Assembly (NCBI GenBank): GCA_001512505.1
Contig: LFSC01000005.1
Span: 36,078-100,077 of the forward strand
Reading direction: 5' to 3'
Length of the DNA: 64,000 bases
Source: Clostridiaceae bacterium DTU079
GTDB lineage: Bacteria > Bacillota > Clostridia > Acetivibrionales > Acetivibrionaceae
In this document: piece by piece, positions 52,348-62,513 of the stretch
Numbering within the stretch: the first letter of the stretch is position 1
Layout: every line of letters begins with the position of its first letter
The notes under the pieces: model-generated
Told to the model about the DNA's origin: nothing
Seen by the model: the letters and a program-made list of their open reading frames with translations, nothing else
Database searches by the model: none
Position numbers and translations under genes: made by a program

Positions 52348-55300
52348 ATACATAGCCATCCGTTCTTTCAAAATAAAGCTCGGGTAAAACAATTCTGATT
52401 TCAAATTCCGAGTCTTTCTCATGCCAGTAAACAATAAACTTGATTTTTGCCTTCTTCGGAAAATAGTTTTTTTGCTTCATTTCCTGAATTTTGCCTTTTA
52501 AACGGTTTGAAAACTTCAATATCTTTTGTCCTTTAGAATTTATGCAATAATCTCCGTCAACCCCCAGCTCATCTCCGCTATTTAGCTCTGCAATCAAATT
52601 CTGCCGGGAAATAAAAAAGTCCAGCACTACATCCCTATGGGTCAGCTGCATTGCCAGTTGACCGGGGGGACAGTAAATATTCGAATCATAAAAGGTTTCA
52701 AGTCCATCAGCCCTGATAAAGTCCAAGTAATTTCCATTATAGTGAACGGTAAGACTACGTTTAGCCCGTGTCATTGCAACATACAGTTGCCTTAGTTCTT
52801 CATCCGTTTTAGGATTGAACCCATCCAACATTATAAATACATTGTCAAACTCTCTACCCTTGGCCTTGTGAATGGTCGAGACGAATATGGCTTCCAGCTT
52901 TTCCGCAAAAAAATCCTCCATTCGTGATTCTCTGATAAAGATCTCCAGATCCGATTTGTATTTATTTTTTGGATTCGTTGCTTCAAAATCTTTTATTATG
53001 TTTTGACACAGCTCCAAATTCGGACTGCAGCTAAATTCATCTGCCAATTTGCGTTTTGCATCTGTCCAGGTCTCCTCGCTTATCAAATAGGTATCCCTGG
53101 ACAAGTTAAGGTATTTTAAAAATGACCTCACTTCCAAAAGGTTGTATAGGTTAAATCCTTCGTTGGATTGAATCAGCTTGGCCTTCATTCCGTTTTTGAT
53201 CAGCAGACCTGTAATCTGTAATGCTTCTTCATTACTCTTGGTTAAAACACAGGTAGTTCCCGAAAGATCCGTATTAAGGATATCGTTAACCACCGGTGTA
53301 ATCAGGTTGCTGCTTTTGTACCGAACCAGCTTAATCCTTCCGTTATCTCTCTGAACTGCAACAACAGGCATATTCTTTAATCGGTGGGATATTTTTTCTA
53401 CAAACCGGTTTGTAAACTCCACAAGGTTGCTCTTACTCCTGTAGTTTTCTATAAGTTCATACATAACGGCGTTTTTTTCTTTTATCATTTGTTCCAGATA
53501 CTTGGAGCTTGCACCCCGGAATTCATAAATATTCTGGTCGTCATCCCCCACTGCAATTACCCTCATATCCTCATTTCGTTCCATCAAGGTACTGATTAAT
53601 TCAAACTCATCGGCATCCATGTCCTGTGCTTCATCTATCACCAAAACGGTCTTTGTAATCCTACCCGGTTCCACCTCGCCGTTTTTGATTCTATTTACAG
53701 CCTCCCTTATTACTTCATCGGATTTTTCCAGTGTACCAACCCTCCCTAGAAGGTCAAAGCAATAGGAATGAAAGGTTTTTATCTCAATGTAGTTAGCGGC
53801 ATTACCGATGAGTTTTAAAAGGCGTTTTTTAAATTCAGTAGCTGCAGCCCGTGAAAAGGTTACCATTAACAATTGTTCATGCTTGACATCCTCCATTTGC
53901 ATCAGCGACGCCAGCTTGTGCACCAACACCCGGGTCTTTCCGCTTCCGGGGCCGGCTGCAACCACAATATTCTTTGATTGCTTATCGGTAATGATCTTTA
54001 ATTGGGCAGCCGAAAGCTCCCCAAAAAGCTGCAGGAATTTCTCCGGAGTAATGTTTCTTTTTATTTCATCCTGCCGGCTCCCTCTAAAGTATTTATTTAA
54101 AAAAGAGCTGTAATTCAACGTAAAATAATCGTCTACAAACTGAAGAGCTTCCTTGTAATCGCTGATCATTTTTCGTGCATATTCACCGACAATATGAATC
54201 TGCTGTACCTTGTTTTCGTAAAACGCCTTAAGCTTTTTATAATCCTCAAGTTTGTAGCGTTTTTTGTTGTCCCTTTCAATGCGCTCGATAGACATAGGGT
54301 TATAGATAACCATAAAGCCGCCCTCTATCTTCAGAGTCTCGATTTTTGAAAGATAATAGAGTGCATCCTCAACATCTTCCGAAGAAACCCTGGTATTAAA
54401 AAACGTTATTCTTTGCTCAAACTTTTCTTTAAGTTCGAGAACCGAAAACTCTACTGCCACTTCCTCTTTAGCGTTGTTTTCCTGTATACCGTCCCTGGTT
54501 TTTTCATAAAGATACTCCAATATGAACCGTGACAGTTCATGCCTTTTTATAATCTTTTCTTCAAGCAAACTTTTATCAAACAAAGTAATTACCGCTATGT
54601 GGTTCGCCGAAAAGCCCGTGTTCTGTCTCTTTATCCAACCTTTTTTACTCCAAAGGTTTATGACGGTTTTTATTATGTTGGGGGTTGATTCCTTGCATCC
54701 ATATTCTTCAGCTTGTTCATTGAGCTCCTTTATGTGAAATGTCTTTTCCTCCTTTGAAAAAACACTCAAAAGGAAGTTCTCAATCTTTGCAAAGGAATTT
54801 AGTATGCCCAGTGACCGGTTTTGATTTCTCTTAACAAATGCCACAAGGTCTTTCATATCCGCGAGGATTCTCTCTTCCCGAAGCAGGTTCACAATCTGTA
54901 TTACTTCCTCCCGGGGTATCCCCAGATAGTCTGAAATATAGTCAACCCTGGACTCTGCGTCTTCATCCATTGCAATTTTTCTACTTTTACTGGAAATAAG
55001 GCTCTTTATTATTCGAATTGCATTTTGCTTTTGCTTATCGTCAAACCTTTGGGAAGCGTTAATTTTTTCGGCTGCTTCCTGAACATTTCTTGCAAGAATA
55101 CTGTTGGCAAATACCCGGGGCATGTTTTGTCCCCGCCTGATATAACCGGCGTTTTCCAAAGCAGCTATTGCCGCCTTAACCCTGTTTTCCATATCATCCA
55201 GCTTTTCACTCCAACCGGCTCTTCTTGCAATTTCCAGTGCAGATTGGCATGTTTTCATCCGCAGCCGGGTAACGTCTTTAATTGCCTTCCATACCTGCTG

Positions 55301-57217
55301 GATTTCTTCAATATTCAGTTTTGTTTGGTTGAGCAGCATAAAATGTTTGTTGAGATCTTCATCATTGAATAACACATAACAGTCGGCAGTTATTTTTTCA
55401 TCCCTTCCGGCCCGTCCTGCTTCCTGAACGTAATTTTCAAGGGAATCCGATATTTCGTAATGAACGACCATTCCCACATCCTTTTTATCCACTCCCATTC
55501 CGAATGCAGAGGTTGCAACCATGATCCGGACATCACCCTTTATAAACGCATCCTGATTTTCGGTTTTTTTATCCTTATCCATTTTCCCATGGAATGCTCT
55601 TGCCGAAAACCCGTCCTGTATAAGCCTTTGGGCCAGCTTATCCACCGTTTTGGTCTTTACGGCATAGACTATTGTGGGACAATCCCTCTCCTCAAGCAAA
55701 TTCCTTAATGTATTGTATTTTTCTTCTTCACTTTTTCTCTCGAATACCTTGTATCGAAGATTGCGCCTCGATGCCTTTGATGTAAAAAGCTCCATATCAA
55801 TGGATAGCTTCTCTTTAAAATAATTTCTTATATCCTCAATAACATTGGGCTTTGCAGTAGCTGTAAAGCAGGAGACGGGAATAGGTTCTGCCATGTTTTT
55901 CTTTTCCTGAATTGACTTTATAAAATCACCGATATACAAATAGTCCACTCTAAAATCCTGTCCCCATGCGGAAAAGCAATGGGCCTCGTCTATGACAAAC
56001 CGAACAACATTTCTTCCTAGAAGCACACGCTCAATTGATCTTGAACGCAAGGACTCCGGTGAAATGTAAAGAAGGGAAGCTGAACCGTTTTCCACCCTTT
56101 CAAAGGATTTTGCCCTTTCTATCGGGTCCAACAGGCTGTTTATGGTAACCGCCTCGGTAATGCCTGCCTTTTCCAAGTTATCCACCTGGTCCTTCATCAG
56201 TGATTGAAGGGGTGAGATAACCACTGTCAGTCCGTTTGTATTTTTTCCGCTCATTAAAGCCGGCACCTGAAAAGTAACGGACTTCCCTCCACCGGTGGGA
56301 AAAACGGCAAGAAGGGATTTATTGGCTACGGCTGCTTTAACAGCCTTCTCCTGCAAGGGTTCTCCATCATAGGTTCTATATGAATCGTATCCGAAGTACC
56401 TTTTTAAGGCTTTATGAATGTCAAGAGCTTCTTTGCAATAATCACAACCTTCCAGACATGGGTTGCTCCTGAGCAAAAACATGACTCTTTCAACCTCGGG
56501 AAAGGTTTTCAAAACCCAGGGCGGAGTAATTGAGTGGTGGCACTTGGTATTTATAAGGGCAAGACAATAGGATAATTCAATCGGGTTTTGTGATATAATT
56601 TTCCCAAGATCAGTTTTTTGGCATATCAGTAGACGAAATTTATCCCGGATTATTTTTTCCAAATCCCGAAACTCAAGTTCATATCCGGCCAAATGTCCGT
56701 AAATTTTAGGTACAACCGGGTTATTTTCCATTTCACTTATTGAAGTCTCGTCAATATATTTAAAGAAAGCCGAAAAACCGTCTTTATCTTTTAACAGAGT
56801 ATAAAAAATTTTCTTCAATTCATTATCCAATTCACAAAAAGCGTTAATCTCATCATAGAAAAGGGCCTGGGCTTTTTTTGAATCATTTAGTGGGTTATTT
56901 ACATCCTCCGTTTGCAGCTTATCGTCTTTTAAAAGAGAATGATAAGGCTTTTTGGGAAACAGAAGCGGCGAAAGATATAAGGTATCGATAGAATTTGTAA
57001 TTTTAATGCCGGCAGCCTCAACAGCATTTTTTATATATTTTAAATCATGTCTTATAATATTATGTCCGCAAACATACTCCGTACCGCGCAAAAATTCAAT
57101 AAAACCAGCAACAGAACCGGAGTGAAATGTAGCGCCGTTGTTCTTAATACCTCCGATATCAAGAATCTTCCCGCTTTTAGGATCGATTTCCGTGTCAATG
57201 AAAGCTATTCTCTTCAA
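52346..57217 (-). CDS. Giant 3'-5' exonuclease / RecQ helicase / UvrD helicase fusion
   Basis: A protein of about 1623 residues with three nucleic-acid engines. Residues 1-190: DEDD-type exonuclease (IAFIDTEID; VCGHNIIRHDLKYI). About 300-820: RecQ helicase with Walker A AVFPTGGGKSVTFQVPAL, FVIDEAHCFSAWGQDFR and QEAGRAGRDEK. About 1050-1560: UvrD/Rep helicase with VVAAGPGSGKTRVLVHKL, LVIDEAQDMDADE, GDDDQNIYEFRGA, STIHKAKGREFDNVFI and YVAMTRAKRSL. Between them lie winged-helix-like modules. I chose TTG 57217 (KRIAFIDTE) because GGGAGG lies 7 bases before it; no ATG is suitable. RecQ's usual zinc and HRDC domains are not evident. Role in recombination repair or mobile-DNA defence is open. Confidence 0.9.
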   Translation of the reverse strand: MKRIAFIDTEIDPKSGKILDIGGIKNNGATFHSGSVAGFIEFLRGTEYVCGHNIIRHDLKYIKNAVEAAGIKITNSIDTLYLSPLLFPKKPYHSLLKDDKLQTEDVNNPLNDSKKAQALFYDEINAFCELDNELKKIFYTLLKDKDGFSAFFKYIDETSISEMENNPVVPKIYGHLAGYELEFRDLEKIIRDKFRLLICQKTDLGKIISQNPIELSYCLALINTKCHHSITPPWVLKTFPEVERVMFLLRSNPCLEGCDYCKEALDIHKALKRYFGYDSYRTYDGEPLQEKAVKAAVANKSLLAVFPTGGGKSVTFQVPALMSGKNTNGLTVVISPLQSLMKDQVDNLEKAGITEAVTINSLLDPIERAKSFERVENGSASLLYISPESLRSRSIERVLLGRNVVRFVIDEAHCFSAWGQDFRVDYLYIGDFIKSIQEKKNMAEPIPVSCFTATAKPNVIEDIRNYFKEKLSIDMELFTSKASRRNLRYKVFERKSEEEKYNTLRNLLEERDCPTIVYAVKTKTVDKLAQRLIQDGFSARAFHGKMDKDKKTENQDAFIKGDVRIMVATSAFGMGVDKKDVGMVVHYEISDSLENYVQEAGRAGRDEKITADCYVLFNDEDLNKHFMLLNQTKLNIEEIQQVWKAIKDVTRLRMKTCQSALEIARRAGWSEKLDDMENRVKAAIAALENAGYIRRGQNMPRVFANSILARNVQEAAEKINASQRFDDKQKQNAIRIIKSLISSKSRKIAMDEDAESRVDYISDYLGIPREEVIQIVNLLREERILADMKDLVAFVKRNQNRSLGILNSFAKIENFLLSVFSKEEKTFHIKELNEQAEEYGCKESTPNIIKTVINLWSKKGWIKRQNTGFSANHIAVITLFDKSLLEEKIIKRHELSRFILEYLYEKTRDGIQENNAKEEVAVEFSVLELKEKFEQRITFFNTRVSSEDVEDALYYLSKIETLKIEGGFMVIYNPMSIERIERDNKKRYKLEDYKKLKAFYENKVQQIHIVGEYARKMISDYKEALQFVDDYFTLNYSSFLNKYFRGSRQDEIKRNITPEKFLQLFGELSAAQLKIITDKQSKNIVVAAGPGSGKTRVLVHKLASLMQMEDVKHEQLLMVTFSRAAATEFKKRLLKLIGNAANYIEIKTFHSYCFDLLGRVGTLEKSDEVIREAVNRIKNGEVEPGRITKTVLVIDEAQDMDADEFELISTLMERNEDMRVIAVGDDDQNIYEFRGASSKYLEQMIKEKNAVMYELIENYRSKSNLVEFTNRFVEKISHRLKNMPVVAVQRDNGRIKLVRYKSSNLITPVVNDILNTDLSGTTCVLTKSNEEALQITGLLIKNGMKAKLIQSNEGFNLYNLLEVRSFLKYLNLSRDTYLISEETWTDAKRKLADEFSCSPNLELCQNIIKDFEATNPKNKYKSDLEIFIRESRMEDFFAEKLEAIFVSTIHKAKGREFDNVFIMLDGFNPKTDEELRQLYVAMTRAKRSLTVHYNGNYLDFIRADGLETFYDSNIYCPPGQLAMQLTHRDVVLDFFISRQNLIAELNSGDELGVDGDYCINSKGQKILKFSNRLKGKIQEMKQKNYFPKKAKIKFIVYWHEKDSEFEIRIVLPELYFERTDGYV

Positions 57218-57560
57218 TTCCAGCCCTCCCCAAAATACAACAAATAACAACTTAACTGATTTTTATAACGGTTATATTAAGCCCTATTGATTTTATTCTG
57301 TTGAAATCAGAAATTTCCTTCTTTAGAGAATCCTTTGATTTATTGACATATATTCATTTGAAAAATTAACCGGATATGTCTCTCATTCATGTTTACCTTA
57401 AATTAGCTTTATTTATTTTATCAAAGTATAGACAAAAGGATTGCTTCATCTTCTTTATATTATATTGTACAATGTTTAATGTAAAATATATAACATTATT
57501 AATTGTAAAATATATAAAATTGTGTTCTCAATAACCTGACTTTTTTGGGAGAGTGGATTC

Positions 57561-58511
57561 ATGAAGCTTTTTTTGGCACCAATACAGGGTATGACAATAG
57601 CTTGCTACAGAAATGCATTTGCACGGCATTTCGGCAATATTGATGCATATTACGCCCCTTTTATCGGACTTTCAGATACAAAGAATATAAGCAATTTACT
57701 TTTAAAAGACCTTCTTCCGGAGCATAGCGACAGTTCAATTAATGTCGTTCCACAGCTTCTCGGTAACGACGGTGCACTTTTTAAGAAGTTTGCCCTTGTT
57801 ATTTCCGATTTGGGATATCGTGAAATCAATTGGAATATAGGCTGTCCTTTTCCCATGGTAACCGGAAGGAAAAGAGGTTCCGGAATACTGCCGTATCCTG
57901 ATATGATAAAAAAGTTTCTCGATACCGCATGCTCCGACAGCTCTTACACGGTATCGGTTAAAATGAGGCTGGGGCTCAAGGATCCTGAAGAAGGGTTTCG
58001 TGTCATGGAAGTGTTAAATGAATATCCCTTGTGCAAAGTAATAATTCATGCCCGTACCGGAAATCAAATGTATACTGGGCAGGTGGATTTAGAAGCATTT
58101 AAAGCTCTTGCCGGATCCTGCAAACACGAAGTTACCTATAACGGTGACATTTTCACTTATGCTGATTATCTTCGGATAAACTCCTGCTTTCCCGCGGTAA
58201 ATAATTATATGCTGGGCAGGGGCGCTTTAACTGACCCTTTTCTTCCATCTGTGATTAAAGGACACGATATACCCTCTGCGAATAAAATCAGCATAGTTCG
58301 CAATTTTCACGATGATATTTTCAATTTTTACCAAAGCCGTCTTTCAGGATCAAAACACCTATCGGACAAAATGAAGGAATTTTGGGATTATTTGCACGTC
58401 CATATATGCACGGATAAAAAGTTATTGAAAAAAATCAAAAAATGCCATGACTCATCACAATATATAGAATTGGTCAACCAACTGTTTGATTCTGCAGAAT
58501 GGATTGAGTAA
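57561..58511 (+). CDS. dus: tRNA-dihydrouridine synthase family protein
   Basis: FMN enzyme that reduces uridines to dihydrouridine in tRNA. The start LFLAPIQGMTIACYRNAF is the FMN-binding strand. The catalytic Cys lies in INWNIGCPFPMVTGRKRGSGIL. VKMRLGL and IIHARTGNQMYTG are the other family marks; the latter resembles the HGR[T/N]..QxYxG motif. At 316 residues it is of normal length, with a somewhat divergent C-terminal RNA-binding helical domain. GGGAGAG precedes ATG 57561. It is monocistronic. The upstream 57251-57560 region holds two copies of TGTAAAATATATAA and probably its promoter. Confidence 0.88.
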   Translation: MKLFLAPIQGMTIACYRNAFARHFGNIDAYYAPFIGLSDTKNISNLLLKDLLPEHSDSSINVVPQLLGNDGALFKKFALVISDLGYREINWNIGCPFPMVTGRKRGSGILPYPDMIKKFLDTACSDSSYTVSVKMRLGLKDPEEGFRVMEVLNEYPLCKVIIHARTGNQMYTGQVDLEAFKALAGSCKHEVTYNGDIFTYADYLRINSCFPAVNNYMLGRGALTDPFLPSVIKGHDIPSANKISIVRNFHDDIFNFYQSRLSGSKHLSDKMKEFWDYLHVHICTDKKLLKKIKKCHDSSQYIELVNQLFDSAEWIE

Positions 58512-58548
58512 CGTCAGTGGCTATATTTGAAAATTCAGGTATATAAAA

Positions 58549-58590
58549 AACTCACTGTGTTGCAGCTTAGCAACACAGCGAGTTTAAATA
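58549..58590 (+). terminator. Terminator of the Dus gene
   Basis: AACTCACTGTGTTGC and GCAACACAGCGAGTT pair with one mismatch around a 6-base loop, followed by TAAATATATTTC. Confidence 0.7.
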
Positions 58591-58796
58591 TATTTCTTCA
58601 CACCTTTCGTAATTTCCGTCACTTCAACAATTCGGATACAATAAAGACTTTCCGAAAGCTTTATTCCCTACTTCCGCACTTATCATATTCAAGTGGTATT
58701 CAACTGTTCTCCTGCCACAAAAGAGTACATCCTAATATTATCATAACAAATCATACGAAAAAACCTCTTTATGGGATATTAAATAAGCATAAAAAT
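58591..58796. other. Intergenic stretch, no gene supported
   Basis: The only ORF here (58527-58814) overlaps both terminators, has no ribosome site and shows no domain. I see no other signal. Confidence 0.5.
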
Positions 58797-58826
58797 CCCC
58801 CCAAGTATTTATAAGCCTTTTGGGGG
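58786..58826 (-). terminator. Terminator downstream of sfsA
   Basis: A run of C (58797-58802) pairs with GGGGG (58822-58826) to form a hairpin with a ten-base loop. On the minus strand it is followed by ATTTTTATG. It lies about 155 bases past the sfsA stop. Confidence 0.55.
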
Positions 58827-58980
58827 TAAACTTTTTATGTGCCTATTAAAGACATCTGTTACAGCTCATAAAGCTTTGATATCTTCACTGTGTTTTTCAA
58901 ACCAATTAACCTAAAAATCTTTAGTTCTTTCAATCTGATTATAAAGAATATCAGAAAAAAAGGAGTATGGTTAAAAATTT

Positions 58981-59694
58981 CTAACTTTGAATACTATCCA
59001 AAACAACTGGTATTTGTCGTACAATATCTATACTCCTTTGCTCTACATCCACCTTGCAAACATAAGCCATAAGATCCACACCGGCCTTTCCGGCTTCCCT
59101 TAACGCATTGCCGAAGTCCATGTCCGTTCTGTCATTGGGTCTTACAACCTCTGCATCTTCTCTCTGCACAACAAAAACAACCCCTGTTCCCTTCCCGCTC
59201 AATTTTAGCTTTGTCAATTCCTCAAGGTGCCTGACACCCCGTTTTGTAGGAGCATCCGGGAAAAAGCCCTGTCTATTTTCTACAAGGGTTACGCCTTTAA
59301 CTTCAATATAATATTCTTTTTCTTCCGAAAACAACCCAAAGTCAAAGCGGCTGCTTAACACGGTTACTTCCCGGCATATTTGGCTAAAGTCACGGAACGG
59401 TTCAAGCTTTCCCTGCTTGAGAGCTTCGTACATTATCCTATTGGGCACATTGGCAGAATCTATAGACACCCATATCCCGTTTTTTCTTACGAGTATAAGT
59501 CCGAAACGGGTTTTTCGGTCCGTCCTGTCATATTTTCTTAAAAGCACGGTTGCTCCTTCTGTCAGTAACTCCTTTAAACGTCCAGTATTCGGAACATGGG
59601 CCAGTTCCTGTATGCCCTCGACTTCCACAACAGCCTCAAACCGGTTCAATCTATTAATAAACTTACCTTGTACAAGTTCTCCTTCAATCTTCAT
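58981..59694 (-). CDS. sfsA: SfsA family DNA/RNA nuclease-like protein
   Basis: A 237-residue protein of the sugar fermentation stimulation family; E. coli SfsA was named for its effect on maltose metabolism and binds DNA. The N-terminal OB-like half is GELVQGKFINRLNRFEAVVEVEG..AHVPNTGRLKELL; the C-terminal restriction-endonuclease-like half carries FDFGLF, YYIEVKGVTLVENRQGFFPDAPTKRGVRHLEEL, with the PD-ExK-like D..E.K residues. GGGAGG precedes ATG 59694. It is monocistronic. Confidence 0.93.
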   Translation of the reverse strand: MKIEGELVQGKFINRLNRFEAVVEVEGIQELAHVPNTGRLKELLTEGATVLLRKYDRTDRKTRFGLILVRKNGIWVSIDSANVPNRIMYEALKQGKLEPFRDFSQICREVTVLSSRFDFGLFSEEKEYYIEVKGVTLVENRQGFFPDAPTKRGVRHLEELTKLKLSGKGTGVVFVVQREDAEVVRPNDRTDMDFGNALREAGKAGVDLMAYVCKVDVEQRSIDIVRQIPVVLDSIQS

Positions 59695-59718
59695 TTATAT
59701 TTCCTCCCCTTAAAAATA

Positions 59719-59775
59719 AAAACAGGGGTCGGTTCTTTGTCCTACGGCCTATAATCATCGTTATTGACACCCCTG
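59719..59775. repeat. Degenerate REP-like repeat
   Basis: AACAGGGGTCGGTTCTTTGT followed by CCTAC is an imperfect copy of the repeats at 63879-63966. ACAGGGGT (left) pairs with ACCCCTGT (right, 59768-59775). It lies just before sfsA's start on the upstream side, in the 59695-59962 gap. Confidence 0.7.
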
Positions 59776-59962
59776 TAAAGTTCTTTAACTTTTAAACGTT
59801 GTTTCCCCATCCTCCGAATAACATTGTCATAACATAAGCCACATCAATAAACTCTGCATTTCATATCCACCATTATAACCGCTCTGTTTTTATATATCAA
59901 TATTGTAGCCATTTCTGCTTATAACAGATACTCGTGAAAATATCTTAATAAAAAGCGTCCTT

Positions 59963-62206
59963 CTAATCAATTTTAAAAATCTCCACAGCTTTGTTGAGAT
60001 TTTGGGCCATTTCATTGAGCTTTAAAGCCAGAGCAGCCAATTGTTCCGCTCCTGCTTTCTGCTCATGAACGGATACACTTACATCCCTAGTAGCTAATGC
60101 AGTATCTGAAGACAGCATATGAATATTATCAATGGACTTAAGCGTGTTTTCTTTCGATACAAGGGCTTTACTCAAGGATTCCTGAGAACTGTTCATTTTG
60201 CTTATTATTTCTTCCATAGCATTATAAATCGTCCGGAAGCTCTTATCCACCTCAGCTACCGCTTCAAGCTGAATATTGATTATATTGCCTGCGTCATCAG
60301 CTAAAAGCACGGTATCTTCGGTCTTTTTCTGAATTTTGTTTATTATATTGCTTATATCGGTTAAAGAATTTTTGGATTTGTCCGCAAGCTGCTTAATGTT
60401 TTTTGCCACTACGGCAAACCCTTTTCCAAACTCACCTGCCCTCGCCGCTTCTATGGAAGCGTTAAGAGACAGAAGCTTTGTTTGCTCAACAATTTCTCCA
60501 ATTAACTTGATGATCTTTTGGATCTCTTTCATTTCAGTCTTCAAAGAGTTTATGGTTTGGGTTATGTTTTCCGATACGTTTTGAGTCTCACAAGCTTTTA
60601 CTTTAAGAGATCTGATGGAATCCAGGGTACTATCGCTATATTTTTTAGTATTCAGAATAATATCCGAGGTTTGAACAATATTATTCACCACCTGGTTTAT
60701 GTCATCCGACAGGCTGGTAACATGTTCTACACATAATGTAGTATTATTAACCTGATCCGCTGTACTTTTTGTTATCTGCTGAACCGCTGTAGCCGTCTGG
60801 CTCGATGCAGCCTGCGATACCTTTGACAAGGATGCAAGTCCCTCTGCGTCAAGCACAACAGATTCCGAACTCTCACGAACTTTTAAAATAAGACTTCTTA
60901 TGTTTTCAACCATGCTGTTAAATTTTTTCAATACTTCGGCAATTTCATCATTGTACTTGTCTTCAATATTTATATAAAGATTTCCCATGCTTGCCTCATC
61001 CATAAGTACCTGCATTTTTTTAAGAGGCATGGATATACTTTGGGTTATAAGGAAGGATATAATTAGTGCAAGGCTAAGTAATATAAGGGCAATACCGAGA
61101 ATACTCCATAAAAAGCTCCGGGATTCTTTCTGAAGATAAGTGTAGGGTATTGTGCTCACGACAAACCAATCCGTGTTCTCTATAGCTGAAAAGGTCACAA
61201 GGTATTTGCTGTTATCAATAGTTGCAGCAAAAGAGCTTTCCCCTTTTTCTCTTTTGTTCATAAGTTTATTTATAAGAGTTTCATCCTTGTAAAAGCTGTT
61301 GGGAGGTATTTTTTCAATATCTCTGCTTGATATGACCATCCCTTCGGAATCCATTACAAAAATGTCTACATTCTTGCCCAAATCTACATCCTCATATATG
61401 GAGGACAAAAAACTTTGATCATAAACCGTATACAATGACAATTTAAAGCCCAAATAGTTTGGCTTGTTATTAATAATGGTGTAGGGAACAGAGTGCTTTA
61501 CATATATAATTGAATCCCTTCCGTTGACAAGCTTCCTACTTAGCCACACCTGCGTTGTTGAGGAATCCAGGAGTAATTTGTCATAAGCAACACTGTCTTC
61601 AAGAGTTACAAGGCTACCGTGATTGTCTGCGTTGAATATCTTTAAGAGTTGATCTCTATCCTGAATTTTCATAAATATAGATATAGTATGAGTGTTATCA
61701 CTAAACCTAGTAATAAATGAAGATGATATTTTTTGTGTTAAAATTGATGTTTTTTCAAAATTTGTAGCTACTTTTAGGTAATCTTTTACTCCATTAACAG
61801 CGTCACCATAGGACATCAATTCATTGCATATAGACTCATACTTTTTCATCTGTAAAGATATATTCTGGCTTACCTGGTCCACTACCTGAACCGAGTATGT
61901 TTCTATTTTTGACTCTATGGCAGAGCTCGACTTACTGAAGCTCATTGCTCCTATAATCATTATTGGAACAACGGATATGACTATAAACGATATAATCAGT
62001 CTCGTTTTTATTTTTATTTTTCTGATATTTAACTTATTTACTTTAATTTTTCTGATATTTAGCTTATTTATTTTTATTTTTCTGATATTTAACTTAAATA
62101 AGCCAATACGAGCCCCTTTGATCTTTTGTTTCAGAGGAAAGATAATTTTGGCAACTTTATCTTTGCCCTTATCTATGAACATTGATATTTTATTTTTTAT
62201 ATCCAA
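59963..62206 (-). CDS. Methyl-accepting chemotaxis protein with dCache-like sensor
   Basis: A 747-residue chemoreceptor. The N-terminal 68 residues are cytoplasmic, strongly basic, and hold three near-identical LNIRKIK repeats before the first membrane segment ([21 protein letters not shown]). About residues 95-350 form an extracellular Cache-type sensor. The second membrane segment ([23 protein letters not shown]) leads into HAMP and a signalling domain with the hairpin tip ... [34 protein letters not shown]. It signals to CheA in the flagellar chemotaxis system. It is divergent from a sugar-binding lipoprotein gene. A weak sigma-D-like box (TAAT, N16, ACCGATAT) lies at 62305-62332 on its strand. 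Confidence 0.93.
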   Translation of the reverse strand: MDIKNKISMFIDKGKDKVAKIIFPLKQKIKGARIGLFKLNIRKIKINKLNIRKIKVNKLNIRKIKIKTRLIISFIVISVVPIMIIGAMSFSKSSSAIESKIETYSVQVVDQVSQNISLQMKKYESICNELMSYGDAVNGVKDYLKVATNFEKTSILTQKISSSFITRFSDNTHTISIFMKIQDRDQLLKIFNADNHGSLVTLEDSVAYDKLLLDSSTTQVWLSRKLVNGRDSIIYVKHSVPYTIINNKPNYLGFKLSLYTVYDQSFLSSIYEDVDLGKNVDIFVMDSEGMVISSRDIEKIPPNSFYKDETLINKLMNKREKGESSFAATIDNSKYLVTFSAIENTDWFVVSTIPYTYLQKESRSFLWSILGIALILLSLALIISFLITQSISMPLKKMQVLMDEASMGNLYINIEDKYNDEIAEVLKKFNSMVENIRSLILKVRESSESVVLDAEGLASLSKVSQAASSQTATAVQQITKSTADQVNNTTLCVEHVTSLSDDINQVVNNIVQTSDIILNTKKYSDSTLDSIRSLKVKACETQNVSENITQTINSLKTEMKEIQKIIKLIGEIVEQTKLLSLNASIEAARAGEFGKGFAVVAKNIKQLADKSKNSLTDISNIINKIQKKTEDTVLLADDAGNIINIQLEAVAEVDKSFRTIYNAMEEIISKMNSSQESLSKALVSKENTLKSIDNIHMLSSDTALATRDVSVSVHEQKAGAEQLAALALKLNEMAQNLNKAVEIFKID
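62003..62092 (-). repeat. Three 30-base tandem repeats inside the chemoreceptor gene
   Basis: Three consecutive 30-base units encode [20 protein letters not shown] and [13 protein letters not shown] copies differ at only a few positions. The stretch lies just before the first membrane helix. Confidence 0.8.
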
Positions 62207-62402
62207 TTATCTCACCCCAATAATTTTGATAATATTGGTGTTGCGATGTTGCAAGAGATTAAATGCTCAGTAACATTTTAGTAAAAAAATATTTATATTT
62301 TTTAATATCGGTATTATACAAATATAAGATTATAGATTTTAAACGTCATTTTCTGTATATCTTCCCGATCATCAAATTTGTCCAAACAATCCTTTTATTT
62401 AT

Positions 62403-62429
62403 TAAATTGAATCCATTATAAGCCGATAA
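62403..62429 (+). promoter_or_regulatory. Sigma-D (sigma-28) flagellar-type promoter
   Basis: TAAA, exactly 15 bases, then GCCGATAA: a full match to the sigma-D/FliA consensus. It is 85 bases before the ATG of the sugar-binding lipoprotein, on the same strand. Confidence 0.8.
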
Positions 62430-62513
62430 TAATTATATGAATTGAATCATGATTATTCCAAAGAATGCCCAAATGCCTATGGGAATAGTCTTTTTTCTAC
62501 AAGGAGGATTTTT

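Noticed and set aside
58527-58814. 95-residue plus-strand ORF after the Dus gene
   Set aside because: It begins before and reads through the Dus terminator, lacks a ribosome site and has no recognisable domain.
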